From: Metaphire vulgaris
Lineage: Eukaryota > Annelida > Clitellata > Crassiclitellata > Megascolecidae
Length of the DNA stretch: 64,000 nt
Assembly: GCA_018105865.1 (NCBI GenBank)
Contig: CM030867.1
Location: 10,492,758-10,556,757 of the forward strand
Reading direction: 5' to 3'
Shown here: positions 1-38,274 of the stretch, piece after piece
Layout: each line of letters begins with the position of its first letter
How positions within the stretch are numbered: the first letter of the stretch is position 1
Notes under the pieces: model-generated
What the model was told of the DNA's origin: nothing
Seen by the model: the letters and a program-made list of their open reading frames with translations, nothing else
Databases searched by the model: none
Made by a program: the position numbers and the translations under genes

Positions 1-2
1 AT

Positions 3-25059
<25,057 letters not shown>

Positions 25060-25283
25060 TTCGGTGATTCGTCGAAGTAAAGGCTTTCCAGTCGGCCGAG
25101 GGCGTACCTAGGGTTTCTGGCGCCCGTGGCAGGGCGGGGGATGGTCGCGGGGGCGGGGGTGAGAAAATTAAACTAGCAGGTTAACAGGATCTTTAATTAA
25201 CAAAGCGTGGAATATTACCTGGTGCAAGATTGGAACTACAGATTCACTTTACTTGCTTTAGCCTTTTACTGATGCGAACCGAT

Positions 25284-25464
25284 CAGGGGCGTAGCCAGGA
25301 ATTTGATTTGGGAGGGTATAAATATTTTGGGTGGGTATAAATCTTAACTATAAACCACATAAACCACATACAACCACATGTAAATCACATAAAAACTTTA
25401 AGGTAGACTGATTTGGGGGGATATAGGGCCTATATACCGATATACCCCCGTCGCTACGCCCCTG
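25284..25464 (-). mobile_element. CAGGGGCGTAGC-family element, inverted
   Basis: Perfect 8-bp duplication GAACCGAT (25276-25283, 25465-25472); 220 bp after the PKC stop codon. Confidence 0.88.
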
Positions 25465-25837
25465 GAACCGATTTACGATGTGCTCAAAGTCAGTTTGCTC
25501 AGTTTGCTCAGTTTCTATGCTGAGCAGAGAGCAAGATCACAGAGTTATTTTGGTATTTGCCCTATCTGCGCCATAATACCCTAGGTACGCCACTCGGTTG
25601 TTACCTTGTTACTTACAGTATTTAGCCAACCGTAACCCTCCCTTCTTCAAAGTCTAATCTAGTCAGCTATTGTTTTAGATTATTTTATTTGCCATTGTTG
25701 TGTAACACGTGACGTGTGTTTGGTGTTGTGTTTGTCGTCGATCAATATCTGTTCGATCGCTAAAATCATTGTAAATGTTATTGTAAAGCGTGATATATTT
25801 ATTTCTACCGTGTAATGTATCATTGTTTTCGAGTGAG

Positions 25838-26059
<222 letters not shown>

Positions 26060-26086
26060 GATTTCTGTTAACTCATTTATTTAGAA

Positions 26087-26273
26087 CAGTGTTTATTCTA
26101 GCCACCTTGACATTGGGGGGATTTTGAAATGTTTGGGGGGGACAGCGTCTGAGTCTCTACGCTTTGTGTGGGGGAGGGGAATTTCCATTCCCCAGCCAAC
26201 ATACAAAAAATTTGGGGAGATTTTGAAAGTGGGGGGGGGGGAATCCCCTAGAGAAGGCCTAGAATAGACACTG
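26087..26273. mobile_element. hAT-like miniature element, CAGTGTTTATTCTAG family
   Basis: Perfect 8-bp duplication ATTTAGAA (26079-26086, 26274-26281). Confidence 0.87.
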
Positions 26274-26671
26274 ATTTAGAACATTCATTTTGTGCAGAAA
26301 GTCTTAAGAGTTTAGGGCCTAGCCCGCCAATTTCGTCATTCCACGATCCATTTTTTTGCCACAACCAGGGATTTTTCTAGGATTGTGAATTTGGGGGAAG
26401 GTGTCGACCTCAAATTGGGGGGAGGGGCCCGGAGCTAATTAGTATGCATTTTGTATGCATACCGTTGTCACATTTCCAAATTTTGGGGTGTCGACCTCAA
26501 ATGGGGTTAGGGGTGTAAAATATCCCTGGCCACAACTGATCTAATCGGGCCTTTTATAACTTGCTCTTCTTTTAAGGAATCAGTCACGTAAGCCTATATA
26601 ATTAAGTGGCGTATACGATATTCTGGAATAGGGGGGCACGTCGACATTTTCGGGTGAAAAAGTCTCGGCAG

Positions 26672-26862
26672 CAGTGGCGGCTCCACCGGGGGGCCAGGGG
26701 GGGCCCGTGCCCCCTAATGAGAGCCCGGGCCCCCCAGTGGCCCCCCAATTGGGAGCCTATACTTAATGCTACATACATTAAACAACAAATGGTTGGCCCC
26801 CCATGATTAGAAGTTGCCACCCCAACGGCTCCCCCACTTGCCAAATCCTAGAGCCGCCACTG
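26672..26862 (+). mobile_element. hAT-like miniature element, CAGTGGCGGCTC family
   Basis: Perfect 8-bp duplication CTCGGCAG (26664-26671, 26863-26870). Inserted into another GC-rich repeat with GGGGGGCACGTCGACATTTT. Confidence 0.88.
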
Positions 26863-27350
26863 CTCGGCAGCCAAGAAAGGACGTCGTATCAGGCACTTTC
26901 AACATCACGCTACCATAACCTCCCCCCCATCCCCCCAACAACACAATTCTCAACGGTTTTGCGCAAATTTCACGGCCGGTCAAAACCCGAATAGGACTAT
27001 ACGCCAGTGTAAATAACAATCGAGTCGATGATTGCCTACTGAATAGCTTCAGGCCTGTCTACTAGCCTATACAGTGGCGTAACCACATTTACATTACATG
27101 TTGACTCTAGTTACGCCACTGCTACTATACATCACATGATCAAAGTTTGCGAGCGGTTTTTCCATTCTTTTAAATGTCTTGTATTTTGGATTCCATCCGA
27201 TAGAGTGCGTCATTGCCTTTCAGGCCTAATTGAAGTTTTACGCTATTTCAATCTGACAATCTACTTTGACAGCTCACCAAAAATGGAATACCGATCATAA
27301 AGCTTGGTTTCATAAAGCTTGTTCAACAACAGCTATGTTTTTATTCTAGG

Positions 27351-27505
27351 CAGTGTTTATTCTAGGCATTCTCTGGGGGAATTCCCCTCTCCCGTTTGAA
27401 ATCCCCCGAAATTTGTTTTGACATTTTGGCAAGTAGTATGACCTCCCCAATGTTTCTGCCCCCAAAAAAATTACCCCAATGTCTAGGTGGCCAGAATATA
27501 CACTG
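27351..27505. mobile_element. hAT-like miniature element, CAGTGTTTATTCTAG family
   Basis: Ends match the family at 3215 and 26087; no clear duplication. Confidence 0.65.
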
Positions 27506-28934
27506 GCTATGCTGCTTATTTCGCCAAATTTAGGATGTTTTTGTCTCGATAGCCTGCTGTTTTGGATCGATTTACAATCATACAGACGTTTCTTGCCGAA
27601 ATTGATGCCCTGCATTTCCAGTGCTCTATCTAATTGTTGCGCAGAACAATTACGTCCACGCGTGCTACAAAAAAGTCGGCTTTGAAGTTATTGAGTGACA
27701 TTAGCGTCGCTGCGGGGGGGGATTTGCGGAGCAACTGCAATTGCGGAGCAACTGCCTCCCCCTCCAACTTGCCCCAGACCACCTACCGGATTCGCGCAAA
27801 TCCGGTGAGAAATTTGTCTGTGGAGGGGTGAGGGGTGGGTAAGGAGTCAATATAGGCTATTCTGTTTCAATTTTATACTAGAGCGTTCGAAATGCCACGA
27901 AAAATAGTGAGCTATGTCAAACGACACTATACAAAGTCTTCCAGAAAACAATTCTCTGTCAAATGGTTACAAAGTCGATCGAGAGATAAGAGGGGTCTTA
28001 AGATAGCTAGTTTCTTGTATCACAGGTTTTACAGACCACGAAAATATTATAAAAATTATACTGTTTGACATTGGCCTGCAGAATGACTAGGCCCTATTGC
28101 TACAGAAAGCTATGGATATGAAAAATTCAGAGGAGTGAAGAAACGAATTATATCCACATTTTCTTGTGTCCCCATCAACATTGCATCAAACCGTACTAGA
28201 ACAATCAGTATATTCTGTCTCAAATTTATTCTAGAACTTTCGAAATGCCGTGTAAATGGTCAAATGTCTACAAAGTCGATCGAGAGATAAGAGGGGTTTT
28301 ATAATTAATTCGCTCTGTGAGAGAAGCCTATTGAAGGCCTGTTGAATAGAAGGTATTTGGACCCTAGATATGTAAAAATCTAATCGGTTTAAAGAAATTC
28401 TCCGACAAAATCCACATTATCCTCTTGTTCCTTCTTCATTACTTTAAACTTTGCAAAAATAATCAATAATATCATTATCAATTTCGATCTACAGGGTTCG
28501 AAATAGAGCACACCTAGCCATTCCATACTACACACTAACGCCATTGACTGTACGAGAACGAGGGACATCAACTGAATGAAAGACCTGGCGAATGTCTTGG
28601 GGAATGGCTAGTAGGGTGATCGAGGGAAGAGTCGCATATTAAGATATCTGGTTCATTATACAACAGGTCTTATAGACATCAAAAACAAGTTGTTATAATT
28701 AATTCGCTCTATGAGAGAAGCCAATTGAAGACCTGTTGAATAGAGGGCGCATATAGGACCTGCCTTCACACATTGACTTTTAAAATAATCGTTGAGCTGT
28801 TCAGCTGCCAGGGTTCCAATCATGTTGACTCTAGTTACGCCATTTATTTGTAGTTTCACAATAATTGTCCTAGTGTGGTTTCAAAATTTGAACGGACAAG
28901 AAAAGCCGGAAACAGATCGAAGAGTGGATGGACA

Positions 28935-29106
28935 CAGTGGCGGCTCTAGGATTTGGCAAGTGGGGGGGGGGCGTTGGGGTGGCAACTACTAATCATGGGG
29001 GGCCAACCATTTGTTGTTTAATGTATGTAGCATTAAGTATAGGGTCCCAACTGGGAGGCCAGGCTCTCAATAGGGGGGCACGGGCCCCCCGGTGGAGCCG
29101 CCACTG
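28935..29106 (-). mobile_element. hAT-like miniature element, CAGTGGCGGCTC family
   Basis: Perfect 8-bp duplication GATGGACA (28927-28934, 29107-29114). Confidence 0.88.
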
Positions 29107-29391
29107 GATGGACATCATTGGTCGCCGACGTAGCAATACATGCAATAGGCCTACATGGCACATGAAGGTGATGAATAGCCTACCATTAGAGAGAACTGAT
29201 GGTCTTTTTCGCCACTGTTATCAAAGGCAAATTTTACAGATTTTGGGAAGCTTTCCGACTTTTTTCTAGACCATCTAGTAGACTCTCGGACCGTTCGTCC
29301 GCAAGCTACCTGTAGGGCTGGACTTACCTATAAGAGTACAAGCACTATTACGTGCTTACGATCCCAAGAAGGAAGAACTTATTAACCCCTT

Positions 29392-29462
29392 AACCGTGTA
29401 TTTAACTGTAACTCAATGTAAAATGGACGGATATATCCAGGATCCCCAGTTATGGGGTTAAT
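29392..29462. mobile_element. TTAA-flanked palindromic mini-element
   Basis: TTAACCCCTTAACCGTGTAT ... CCAGTTATGGGGTTAA. Other copies: 37914-37994, 40794-40879, 42720-42799, 45623-45702, 50418-50497, 51038-51117, 56475-56546. Confidence 0.8.
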
Positions 29463-29516
29463 CAATCGCCTTTGTTCTGACCCTAGCATGACATAACGCA
29501 ATGATGAAGGGCAGGG

Positions 29517-29714
29517 CAGGGGCTTAGCGACGGGGGGAGGGGGGTATATCGGTATATATACCCCCCAAAATCAGTCTACCTTAAAGTTTTTATATGTGAT
29601 TTACATGTGGCTATATGTGGTTTATATGATTTATGTGGTTTATAGTTAAGATTTATACCGACCCTAAATATTTATAGCCTACCCTCCCAAATCAAATTCT
29701 TGGCTACGACCCTG
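29517..29714 (+). mobile_element. CAGGGGCGTAGC-family element
   Basis: Fourth copy, with mutated ends (CAGGGGCTTAGC / GCTACGACCCTG) and no clean duplication. Confidence 0.7.
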
Positions 29715-30016
29715 GAAGAGCCCTTGAAGGGGAGAAGAAAATGTGATTTTATTCGAGTGTTTCGTTTGAAATTTTTTTTATGCTGACGAAGAGTATATTT
29801 TTGAAACAAATTAGGCCCTAGGGGAGCTGAAACAGTTTGACAGTTGTTGACAGAGTAGGGGCTCAAGAGAAGCTGACGTCAACAATTTCATTTTTTTACA
29901 AATGATAAAAAATAGAAAATTTCACGGTAAAGGCCATAGGCCTACTATTTATTACAACGGAAAAAACCTGACAAGCAGAAAAAAGGTCATCACCACCACA
30001 TTATGACACTTGATGG

Positions 30017-30219
30017 CATTAGCGTCGCCACGGGGGGGGGGCAAATGGGGCAACTGCCCCTCCTCCAACCTGCCCCAGACCACCTACCAGATTCGCGCAA
30101 ATCCGGTGAGAAAGATTTTCTGCGGAGGGGTGAGGGTGAGGGGGTGAGGGGTGGGCAAGGAATCTGACACGCTAGCCCCTTTTGCCCCCCCCAACCACAA
30201 ATTCCTGGCGACGCCACTG
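30017..30219. mobile_element. hAT-like miniature element, CATTAGCGTCGCCA ends
   Basis: Ends CATTAGCGTCGCCA / TGGCGACGCCACTG, perfect 8-bp duplication CTTGATGG (30009-30016, 30220-30227). A fragment of the same family is at about 27702-27840. Confidence 0.85.
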
Positions 30220-30654
30220 CTTGATGGACAAAAAAGGGAAAAGGTCTCATCCCTGCAAAAATAATAACCTACATGGACCATAGGCGGATTTAGAGTTTAA
30301 TATTTGGGTAGGCTAGCATAGGGGTCTGGGAGGGGTCAAAAGGTTTTGACGTAATTAATGGGGGGGGGGGGTAAGTGAAAGTTAACAGTTGCTGACAAGG
30401 GGAGGGGTCAAAAATTGCCCAAAAAATTGTTGACATAATTAATGGACAGCCCCTTAGTGGGGGGGGGGGGGTCAAAAGTTTTTGACATAATCATAGAGGG
30501 GTCACGGAAAGTTGACAGTTGTTGACAAGGGGAGGGGTCAAAATTTTTCAAAAAATTGTTGACATACACTGTAGTCACATAATTAATGGACAGCCTCTAG
30601 GTTAGGCCTATAGTGGGGGAGAGGAGAAATCTATTAGTGGATCCCAGTGGCGTA

Positions 30655-30916
30655 GCGTGACTTTTGGGGGCCCGGGGGCATCTTTACCATGGGGGCCCCG
30701 CCGCCCCAGAGTTTCGAGCTGACGAGCAAAAAAACGTTATCGCCTCCTTTTTCATCCTGACGAGCAAAAAAAGGTCGTCAGCACATCATTTCTAGGGTTA
30801 GGGTTAAGTTAGGGTTAACCCTAACCTAACCCTAGCTTAGACCCCTCTTCGGGCCCCCCGCCCGGGGCCCTAGGGGCTGTCAACAAAGTGCCCCCGCCCC
30901 CCTAGTTACGCCACTG
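30655..30916. mobile_element. hAT-like element carrying inverted TTAGGG repeats
   Basis: Ends CAGTGGCGTAGC / GTTACGCCACTG, perfect 8-bp duplication GTGGATCC (30647-30654, 30917-30924). Interior about 30790-30840 holds TAGGGTTAGGGTTA facing TAACCCTAACC. Confidence 0.87.
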
Positions 30917-31079
30917 GTGGATCCATGCTTTTTAATCCAAGTTTGCGCCCATGCCAATCTGGGTACAATTTTGAGCAAGAGGCGGTGATCAGAAAAACAC
31001 TCCTGGGAGGTCTGACAGCTTCAACCATAAATTTTGAACCGCGCCAAAAACCAAAAATTTCGACAAATCGAAAATTTGC

Positions 31080-31457
31080 ATGCTTTGTAGGTCAGTGCGC
31101 ATACGCGGTGACCTATAATACTACAATACTGAAACTGTGTCGGGTCGCTGGGGCAGTCTTGCGCCTAATAAGCGGTCTACACTCTACGGCAATGGCGGCT
31201 GTTTGGTTACCGTTGGCTGGCTGTGTAATTCACAGATTCACTGATATTTATCCTCTTATTTACTCTTATTTTTAAATAAAAAAAGATAAATCCTAAATAA
31301 GGATTACGCGGAAGCGTTCATCGATTTCGAGCAACGCGGACCGTTTGCGCCCGAGACGAAGGAAAAATTTTGTCGACGCTTTCGGAATTCCTCTGTCACG
31401 GTTATCGCTGAATCTCTTTCTGTCCCGTTGAGTTCGGCGCTTTTGAGGGCCGTGAAG
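31080..31457 (+). promoter_or_regulatory. PHF12 promoter/5' leader candidate
   Basis: CpG richness rises here relative to the flanking intergenic repeats. A YY1-like CAATGGCGGC lies at about 31190-31199 and a CpG-rich leader runs to the ATG. No TATA box was seen. Confidence 0.4.
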
Positions 31458-31505
31458 ATGACCACCATCGAGTACGACCTCGACCTGACGGGAGGCTTCA
31501 TCGAG
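31458..31505 (+). CDS. PHF12: PHF12 exon 1
   Basis: [16 protein letters not shown], the conserved extreme N-terminus. The frame stays open upstream without another convincing start. Donor GAG/GTAGGG. Confidence 0.9.
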
Positions 31506-33234
31506 GTAGGGAAGCATCAGCGGCGAAATGCACGATTTCTATAGATTAAAGGAGTTTTTGTGGCCAGGTATTTCTCTCTGTTAGTGCCTTTTCTTCCCGG
31601 AGAAAATTTTGCGAAATTGTAGGAGTAGAATGCTGCGCGCTGACCTAAGGTCACGGTGCATGTACAGCGACCGGTTTCCATGATTTATCAGAGACCTTTT
31701 AAGATCGAATCAAATTAAGCTTTTCGGTATTTCGTTGCATTTTCTGGTGGTTCGCAAATTTTGACACTCATGCTTTCTGGCAAGTTATGTATGGGCTTAG
31801 TCTAAATAGGCTAAGAGAATAACCTTTGTACACTGAACAAGTTGCAAAGTAGAATTTTGGATTCTTGGCAGAAATTGTGACAAGTTATAATCATCTTTAT
31901 TTGTGACAAGCACAGCTTAAAAAAGTAGTACACAACCAGTAGTACACAACCAAGGAAAACACAAATCAACTGAACAAAACTAAATAATAATATAAAATAA
32001 TAATAAAATAAACCTAATAATAAACAAATAAACTAAGAACAAACTTTACACAGTACAGCCTCTGCCCTCAGACAAATTCTAGTAATGCACTGAGCAAAGT
32101 ACAGTGGCTTCTTCACATATCTATTAACAATCTATTATGTGCACTTGTGTAAGATTTATATATGTTGATATATAGGGATGGTGGGAGTTAGCTGATTGGT
32201 AACAACGCTGGACGATAGAGCAGAAGGTTGCGGGTTAAATTCCCACAGGAGCCCTAAGGTCGACTCAGCCTTGCTCGCTAGAGGGCAGTGGCAAAATGAG
32301 GAGCAGCGTTAAGCTGCGAGGTAAAATATGGGTCTTGGGAAAGTAATGGCAACCTACCTCAGATTAATGTCCTATACCACCCACATCGCTGATTGCCTAG
32401 ACCGGAGATAAGCGCCGGAACCCAACGCTCGGACACGAGTACGGGACCTACCTTTACCTTTTTTATATAAGACTTATAATATTAGATTTTCTCAACATTC
32501 TGCCTGTAATCTATTTTAGGAAATTAACCGTCTAGTTGCGCCGCCGCAGACGGAGAATCGGTTGAAAAGACACCGCGTAAAGGAGAGAATTCATTTTCGA
32601 CGCCCGGGAAAACTGCCCAACCATGACTGCTGTGACAGCTGCAAGGAGGGTGGAGATCTCCTGTGCTGTGATAAGTGTCCCGCAGCGTTTCATCTGCAGT
32701 GCCAGTGAGTTTCTTTTCTTGAACTCTGATGTCCCAGGCAAGGGTCTCTACTCATGGGCGTCCGCAGAAATTTTTCCAGAGGGGTGCAAAACAAGGTCTT
32801 GTGGCGAAAGAAACAAGCAATTTTACTTTTCCATGACTCCACAATTTTTCCAGGGAGGTGCAATTGCACCCCTTGCACCCCCCTCCGGACGCCCATGTCT
32901 CTACTGTATGACAGCAGGCAGAGTTGAATTTCTAGCTGGTTTTGGATCGCAGATGATATAATATTAAGAGTGGAAAAATTTCTCTAATTAAAGCGAGGAT
33001 ACACTTTTTAATCTGCCTCCTGGTATATAAAACGCTTTTATTACAAGAAACTCGCCTACCTCTTTTGGGTCCATCCATGTACTACGTAGGCACTGAAGGG
33101 GGTTGGATGTATGTGATTTTGCATATGTACTTTGTGCAAAAGGGGGGTTGAAAATATGTCTTTTTACATATGTACTATATGGATGAACCCTTTCAAAACT
33201 CTCAGTGCAAATAAATACTTGACCTTTTTGTGTG

Positions 33235-33302
<68 letters not shown>

Positions 33303-36300
33303 AAGCATTTATAGAGCGCAGGATTATGATTTAAATGGTGTTCCATCGGCTGATGCTTCTGTGCATTATGAAGTGCGCTATAGAAGTTTAGGTTTTTATT
33401 TTCTTAGAATGACATTATGTGGCTTTATCTAGAGTTGAAATGTAATGCAATAATGATGGATGAGTACCATTATATCTCAAATTTTAAGAATTTTTCCTGA
33501 TGGATAGAGGAAGTGAAAATCCTTTAATGCAGTTTATGAATTTTAAAAAATCAAGTAAAGTGACTGAATGAATGAATCATTTGAGGAAAATGAAATTTTA
33601 TCAATAATGTTTGAGTGGAAATTAGTATTATACCAATGAAGCACAGGTATGGAAATTAATGTTGTATTGATTTAATCTTTATTCTTGAATAATTAATGCA
33701 TGTAATGCAGTTCAAACGTTCCTTCACTTTCTGAAAATGTTCAGTGACCCACCGCTGGAAGAGGAAGATGTGCCACCTGGTGAATGGTTGTGCCACCGAT
33801 GTCGCATGAAACCGGCTCCTGAGGTCAATGTAAGTTTGTGTCTTCCCGGCAGTGTTTTATCCAGGCTCCAGGTATTTAAGGGGGAGGGGAATTGACTTGC
33901 CTGGAGAGGAATGAAATTTTTTAGCACAAGACATGGCAAATGTGAATGCAGAGCTCAGTGAGTGTGTCCTGTCACTACTGATTTTTTTTTTTTGGGGGGG
34001 GGAGGATTTAGAGTTTTTTGGAGTGGGATTTCTTCACTTCCCCCCTCCCCCTTAGCAGGCCTGGATAAAACACTGTTTCCTGGCTGTTCTTGTTTTCGAA
34101 GATGCCACTCGTGAGTTCTGAAAACAATGATTGCTGTACATGTGCAATGATTGCACATGTATACATTGTAGTGTGATGAAATGTAGCAGAGTGTAGCAAT
34201 GGTTACTGATTGTACAAAGGTCATTGTTTTCTATTGTAGACATTTAGAATGTTTTGTTTTCCACAACTTGTAATATCGATCCTATAAAAGTGTTGTTTTC
34301 TTTGGGGGTGGTATTCGACAGTCAGAACAGCATAAAGTGGACCAATGGAGGGAGATTCAGTAAGCAGTGACCATGAATTTCCCCCCTTACAAGTACATCA
34401 CTACAGTAGCACTTTGTTATAATGGACTCGGTTATAGCGTATACTTGGTTATAATATACTGCAATGTATGGTTCTGTGTGATGTTACCATAGTGGATGGT
34501 GTTGGATATAACATACCTCGGATATTACCTACCAAATTTTTCAGACCTGTTAAATACTTTATAACGAGGTTCTACCGTACTATCTTTTTAGAAACGTGAC
34601 ACTAACCTGTAACCTGTTTGTCATGTAAGTATGCTGTGAATAAATTCGATGATCTCCCAAACAGTACACGATGCAACTAAGGCATTTAACGTGTTGTGTG
34701 TTCGATGATTCCTCTTAGCAGGATGACGAGACCGCGTCCTCTTGCAGCTCAAAGAGTCGTCAGAGCGAGCCGTCGCACTCGGCGTCGACGAGCACGTTGC
34801 CGTCGAAGCGAGCGTGCTCCAACAAGCTCCTCCGCTGCCTGGATGGGGATTACTCCGACCTGGATTTTGCCGACATGACGGAAGACGACCGAAAGAATCC
34901 GCTGACGATGCTGGCGAAGGCGTCGAGAATCCTCAATCCCAGACAATTCGATTTACCGAGTGATGTTGCTTGTCCGTACAATTTTCCAGGTGTGGTAATA
35001 TGTGGCCGTTATGAACTCAATTGTGATGGAATACTGGCCATTGCTATGAGGTCCATGGATACACATGCAATTTCCTGTTAAAGAGTAGCATTGAATGAAT
35101 TCTTCAAGTTCATTAAAGCCCTTTACTTTAGTTTTAGTTTAATTTTAGATTTAGTTTTAGTTTTTGTGAGTTAATTAGTGATTAAAATAATGTTTTAATG
35201 ATTAATTTACTCTTTTTAATTTGCTGAAATTTGTTTGAAATTGATATTAATATTTTGTTATTGTTTGTGTCTTTTCGATTTATCATGTTGGCATTTGTTT
35301 CAGTAAGTTTAATGTCAGACACTATTTTTTTCATTCTGATATTCAATGAAGAATCACTAATGGATATGTTCCTTAGGCTCACCTGGCATTAGCTTAGAAA
35401 TTCTGTTTTTGTGTGACTTTTCATTTATCCAATTTGGCACTGAGAGAAGTCATTTTCAGAACTTAAACAGTGCATAACATCCATGAAACACTTGAATAGT
35501 TTAGACTTTTGTATCTTTTGGCCTGATCACCTTCAATGTGTTGATGCCAGGGTCTAGTAAATTCATTTCCACGAAAGGTCGTAGAGGCGGGCGAGAGACT
35601 TCGAGGCCGTCTTCGTCTAAGAGTGTGATTTCGAAGACAGATTCGGGACTGATACCTCTGCCAGCCAAACTTTGCTTCATCTGTACTCGGTAATATTTTC
35701 GCTTTCAGGAGGCATTTTTGCACATTTTGTTGGTTTAACCCTTAAATTACCAGAGCTGAGTATATTCGGTTGCGTTGCATATAGTTGCAAAGTATATGTA
35801 TGTTTAAGGGTTAATATGCCTGCTTATACTAATACAATACTCATCTATATGGATGTGAATCTTGGACCATGAAACCAGAATTGGAGAAAAACTGTTAAAA
35901 GCAACGGAAAATAATTGGCTATGAAGAATACTAAGAATTGGATACAAAGAACATATAACAAATGAAGAAGTTAGAGAGAGAACTCTGCAACCGAGCATCA
36001 TGGAAGTATTGAGAAAGAGAATATTGAAATGGACCGGACACGCACTAGGAATGGAAGAAATAAGAAACCCAAAACGAATCTTCAACTGCAAACCAGAGGT
36101 TAATGTAAATGTAAACTTCTGTTATGATTACTGTTTTGTGAATGGTCCATATGGGCCACTTCCTAGACCCCTGTGGGCCCTAAGTTGAATAGCCCTGCCC
36201 TAAATCCTCGTGCCAGCACCAACCAATATGTTGACGTTTTAAAACGTTGTCTGGCGCCTGCAGGGCGCGATTTGTAGGAGGGAAGGAGGGAATCTTCCCC

Positions 36301-36681
36301 CCACTGCCCAACTGCGTCCCCTCTACTGCTACATCCCCCAAGCTCGACATCCCCCCCCACTGCTCCAGGTCGCAAATTGCACCCTGTGCGCCAGAGCTCT
36401 AAAGGTTCATGATGTACTGACAAGTACCCATAATGGCAGCGAAGGAGTTAGGTGGAAGTCATCTGGACGAATTAGATTGTTTTTGTTTTAGAAGTTGCCG
36501 CGTTGCGCCGTTGTTGCAGTGCGACTACTGCCCCCTGGTGTTTCACCTGGATTGTCTCAATCCGCCGCTGACGGTGCTGCCATCTGGCCGCTGGATGTGC
36601 CCTAACCATGTCGAGCATACTTTGGTAAGAGGTCCATCCTATCATAAAGTGCATTGGCTCTGTGTCACATGTGATGCTGCT

Positions 36682-36736
<55 letters not shown>

Positions 36737-36791
36737 ATGATGATGATGATGATGATGATTATGATGATGATTGTGATGATGATTGTGATGG

Positions 36792-36872
<81 letters not shown>

Positions 36873-38223
36873 ATCTGCTCTAAGGACGGTCCAGGTGGCC
36901 TTTACACCACCCAGGGATCAGGGATGAGATGAGTGAGGTGGTGATTAGACATTTCTTTTGTATATCTCAGTTTGACACATACATACACCCCCAACTATAC
37001 ATCATACAGACATAGACCGCATTTTATGTCGCCATTCAGGCTAACCTTCAGAAAAATATACGATGCGTAGGCCAATGGTGGGCCCATTTCAATTATATAG
37101 ATCTTTGATAATTGTATAAATGCATGGTCAGATGAAGCTAAACTGTTGACTGAATTCTTTGAATTATTTGCTTTGAAATGTCTGCTTCTTGTTTACTATT
37201 TTAAAATTTTAGTGGACGCAAATAAGTGGATGACAGATATTAGATACAGTACGGTAATCATGCTCTCTCAACATTGTTAATTATGTATTGAGTGTGAATT
37301 TCAGATGCCCTCTGTGGAATTCAAATGGTGACTCACGTCGTTGATGGAGTGATGTTTTTACAATTATTCATTTACTTTACATTACAAATTGATGCATGCT
37401 GTGTTACGTAACAATCTGGATGTTGTACCGTGTTATTTGCTGTGTGACTTTCCAGGATGAAAAATTTCTCGATTCTGTCCGGATTTCGGAGCGTATCGAG
37501 CTGTGGGATAAATTTGCCGGTTCAATTGACACCCATGCCGTGAAACTGGAGTTTCTCAAAAAGATCCACCGCACGAATCCGCCATTCCGGATGAAGGCAA
37601 AGCGCCAGAAGCGGCTTACCATGACGGTCTGTTTTGCTCGATTTAACCCTTTGCTGCCATTGTGGCTATTGATCATGTGTTGCTTTGAGGTACGGCATAC
37701 GATAGCGAAGGGGTTAATCTTTCCACATTACTTATTTAGCTCTAGGTTTTAATTGTAATCTTACTTACCTCTCTTGAAGTTACAATGTTTGCCTGTCTAT
37801 TTATTGCTCGATTTCAAAGTTTTGTGTGATGTGTGTCCAATGTTTGGTCTGCAAGTGACTTGTACCGGAGGAATGGCACACACGATCACACTATAAAGAT
37901 ATTTAAGATGATATTAACACCTTAACTGGGCAACTATTTGTAACTCAATGTAAAATGGACGAGCGTTACTCGGGGCACCCAGTTAAGGGGTTAAAATTTG
38001 GGAGTGACAGTCTATTAGTTAAACTCGGGGAGAGATCTTTTACGCGGGGAACCCCGTCCTATGGAATGCATTGCCAGAGGAAGTGACTAAAGAGACCTCT
38101 TCCGAACTGTTTGCAAAGAAACTAAAGACGCACTTATTTACTGGTACTACCTCCTACAAGTGCCCCCTGTAAAGTGCTCTTGACTTTGGCCTTTGCTATG
38201 CTTATTGCACTATATAAATTGCC

Positions 38224-38274
<51 letters not shown>

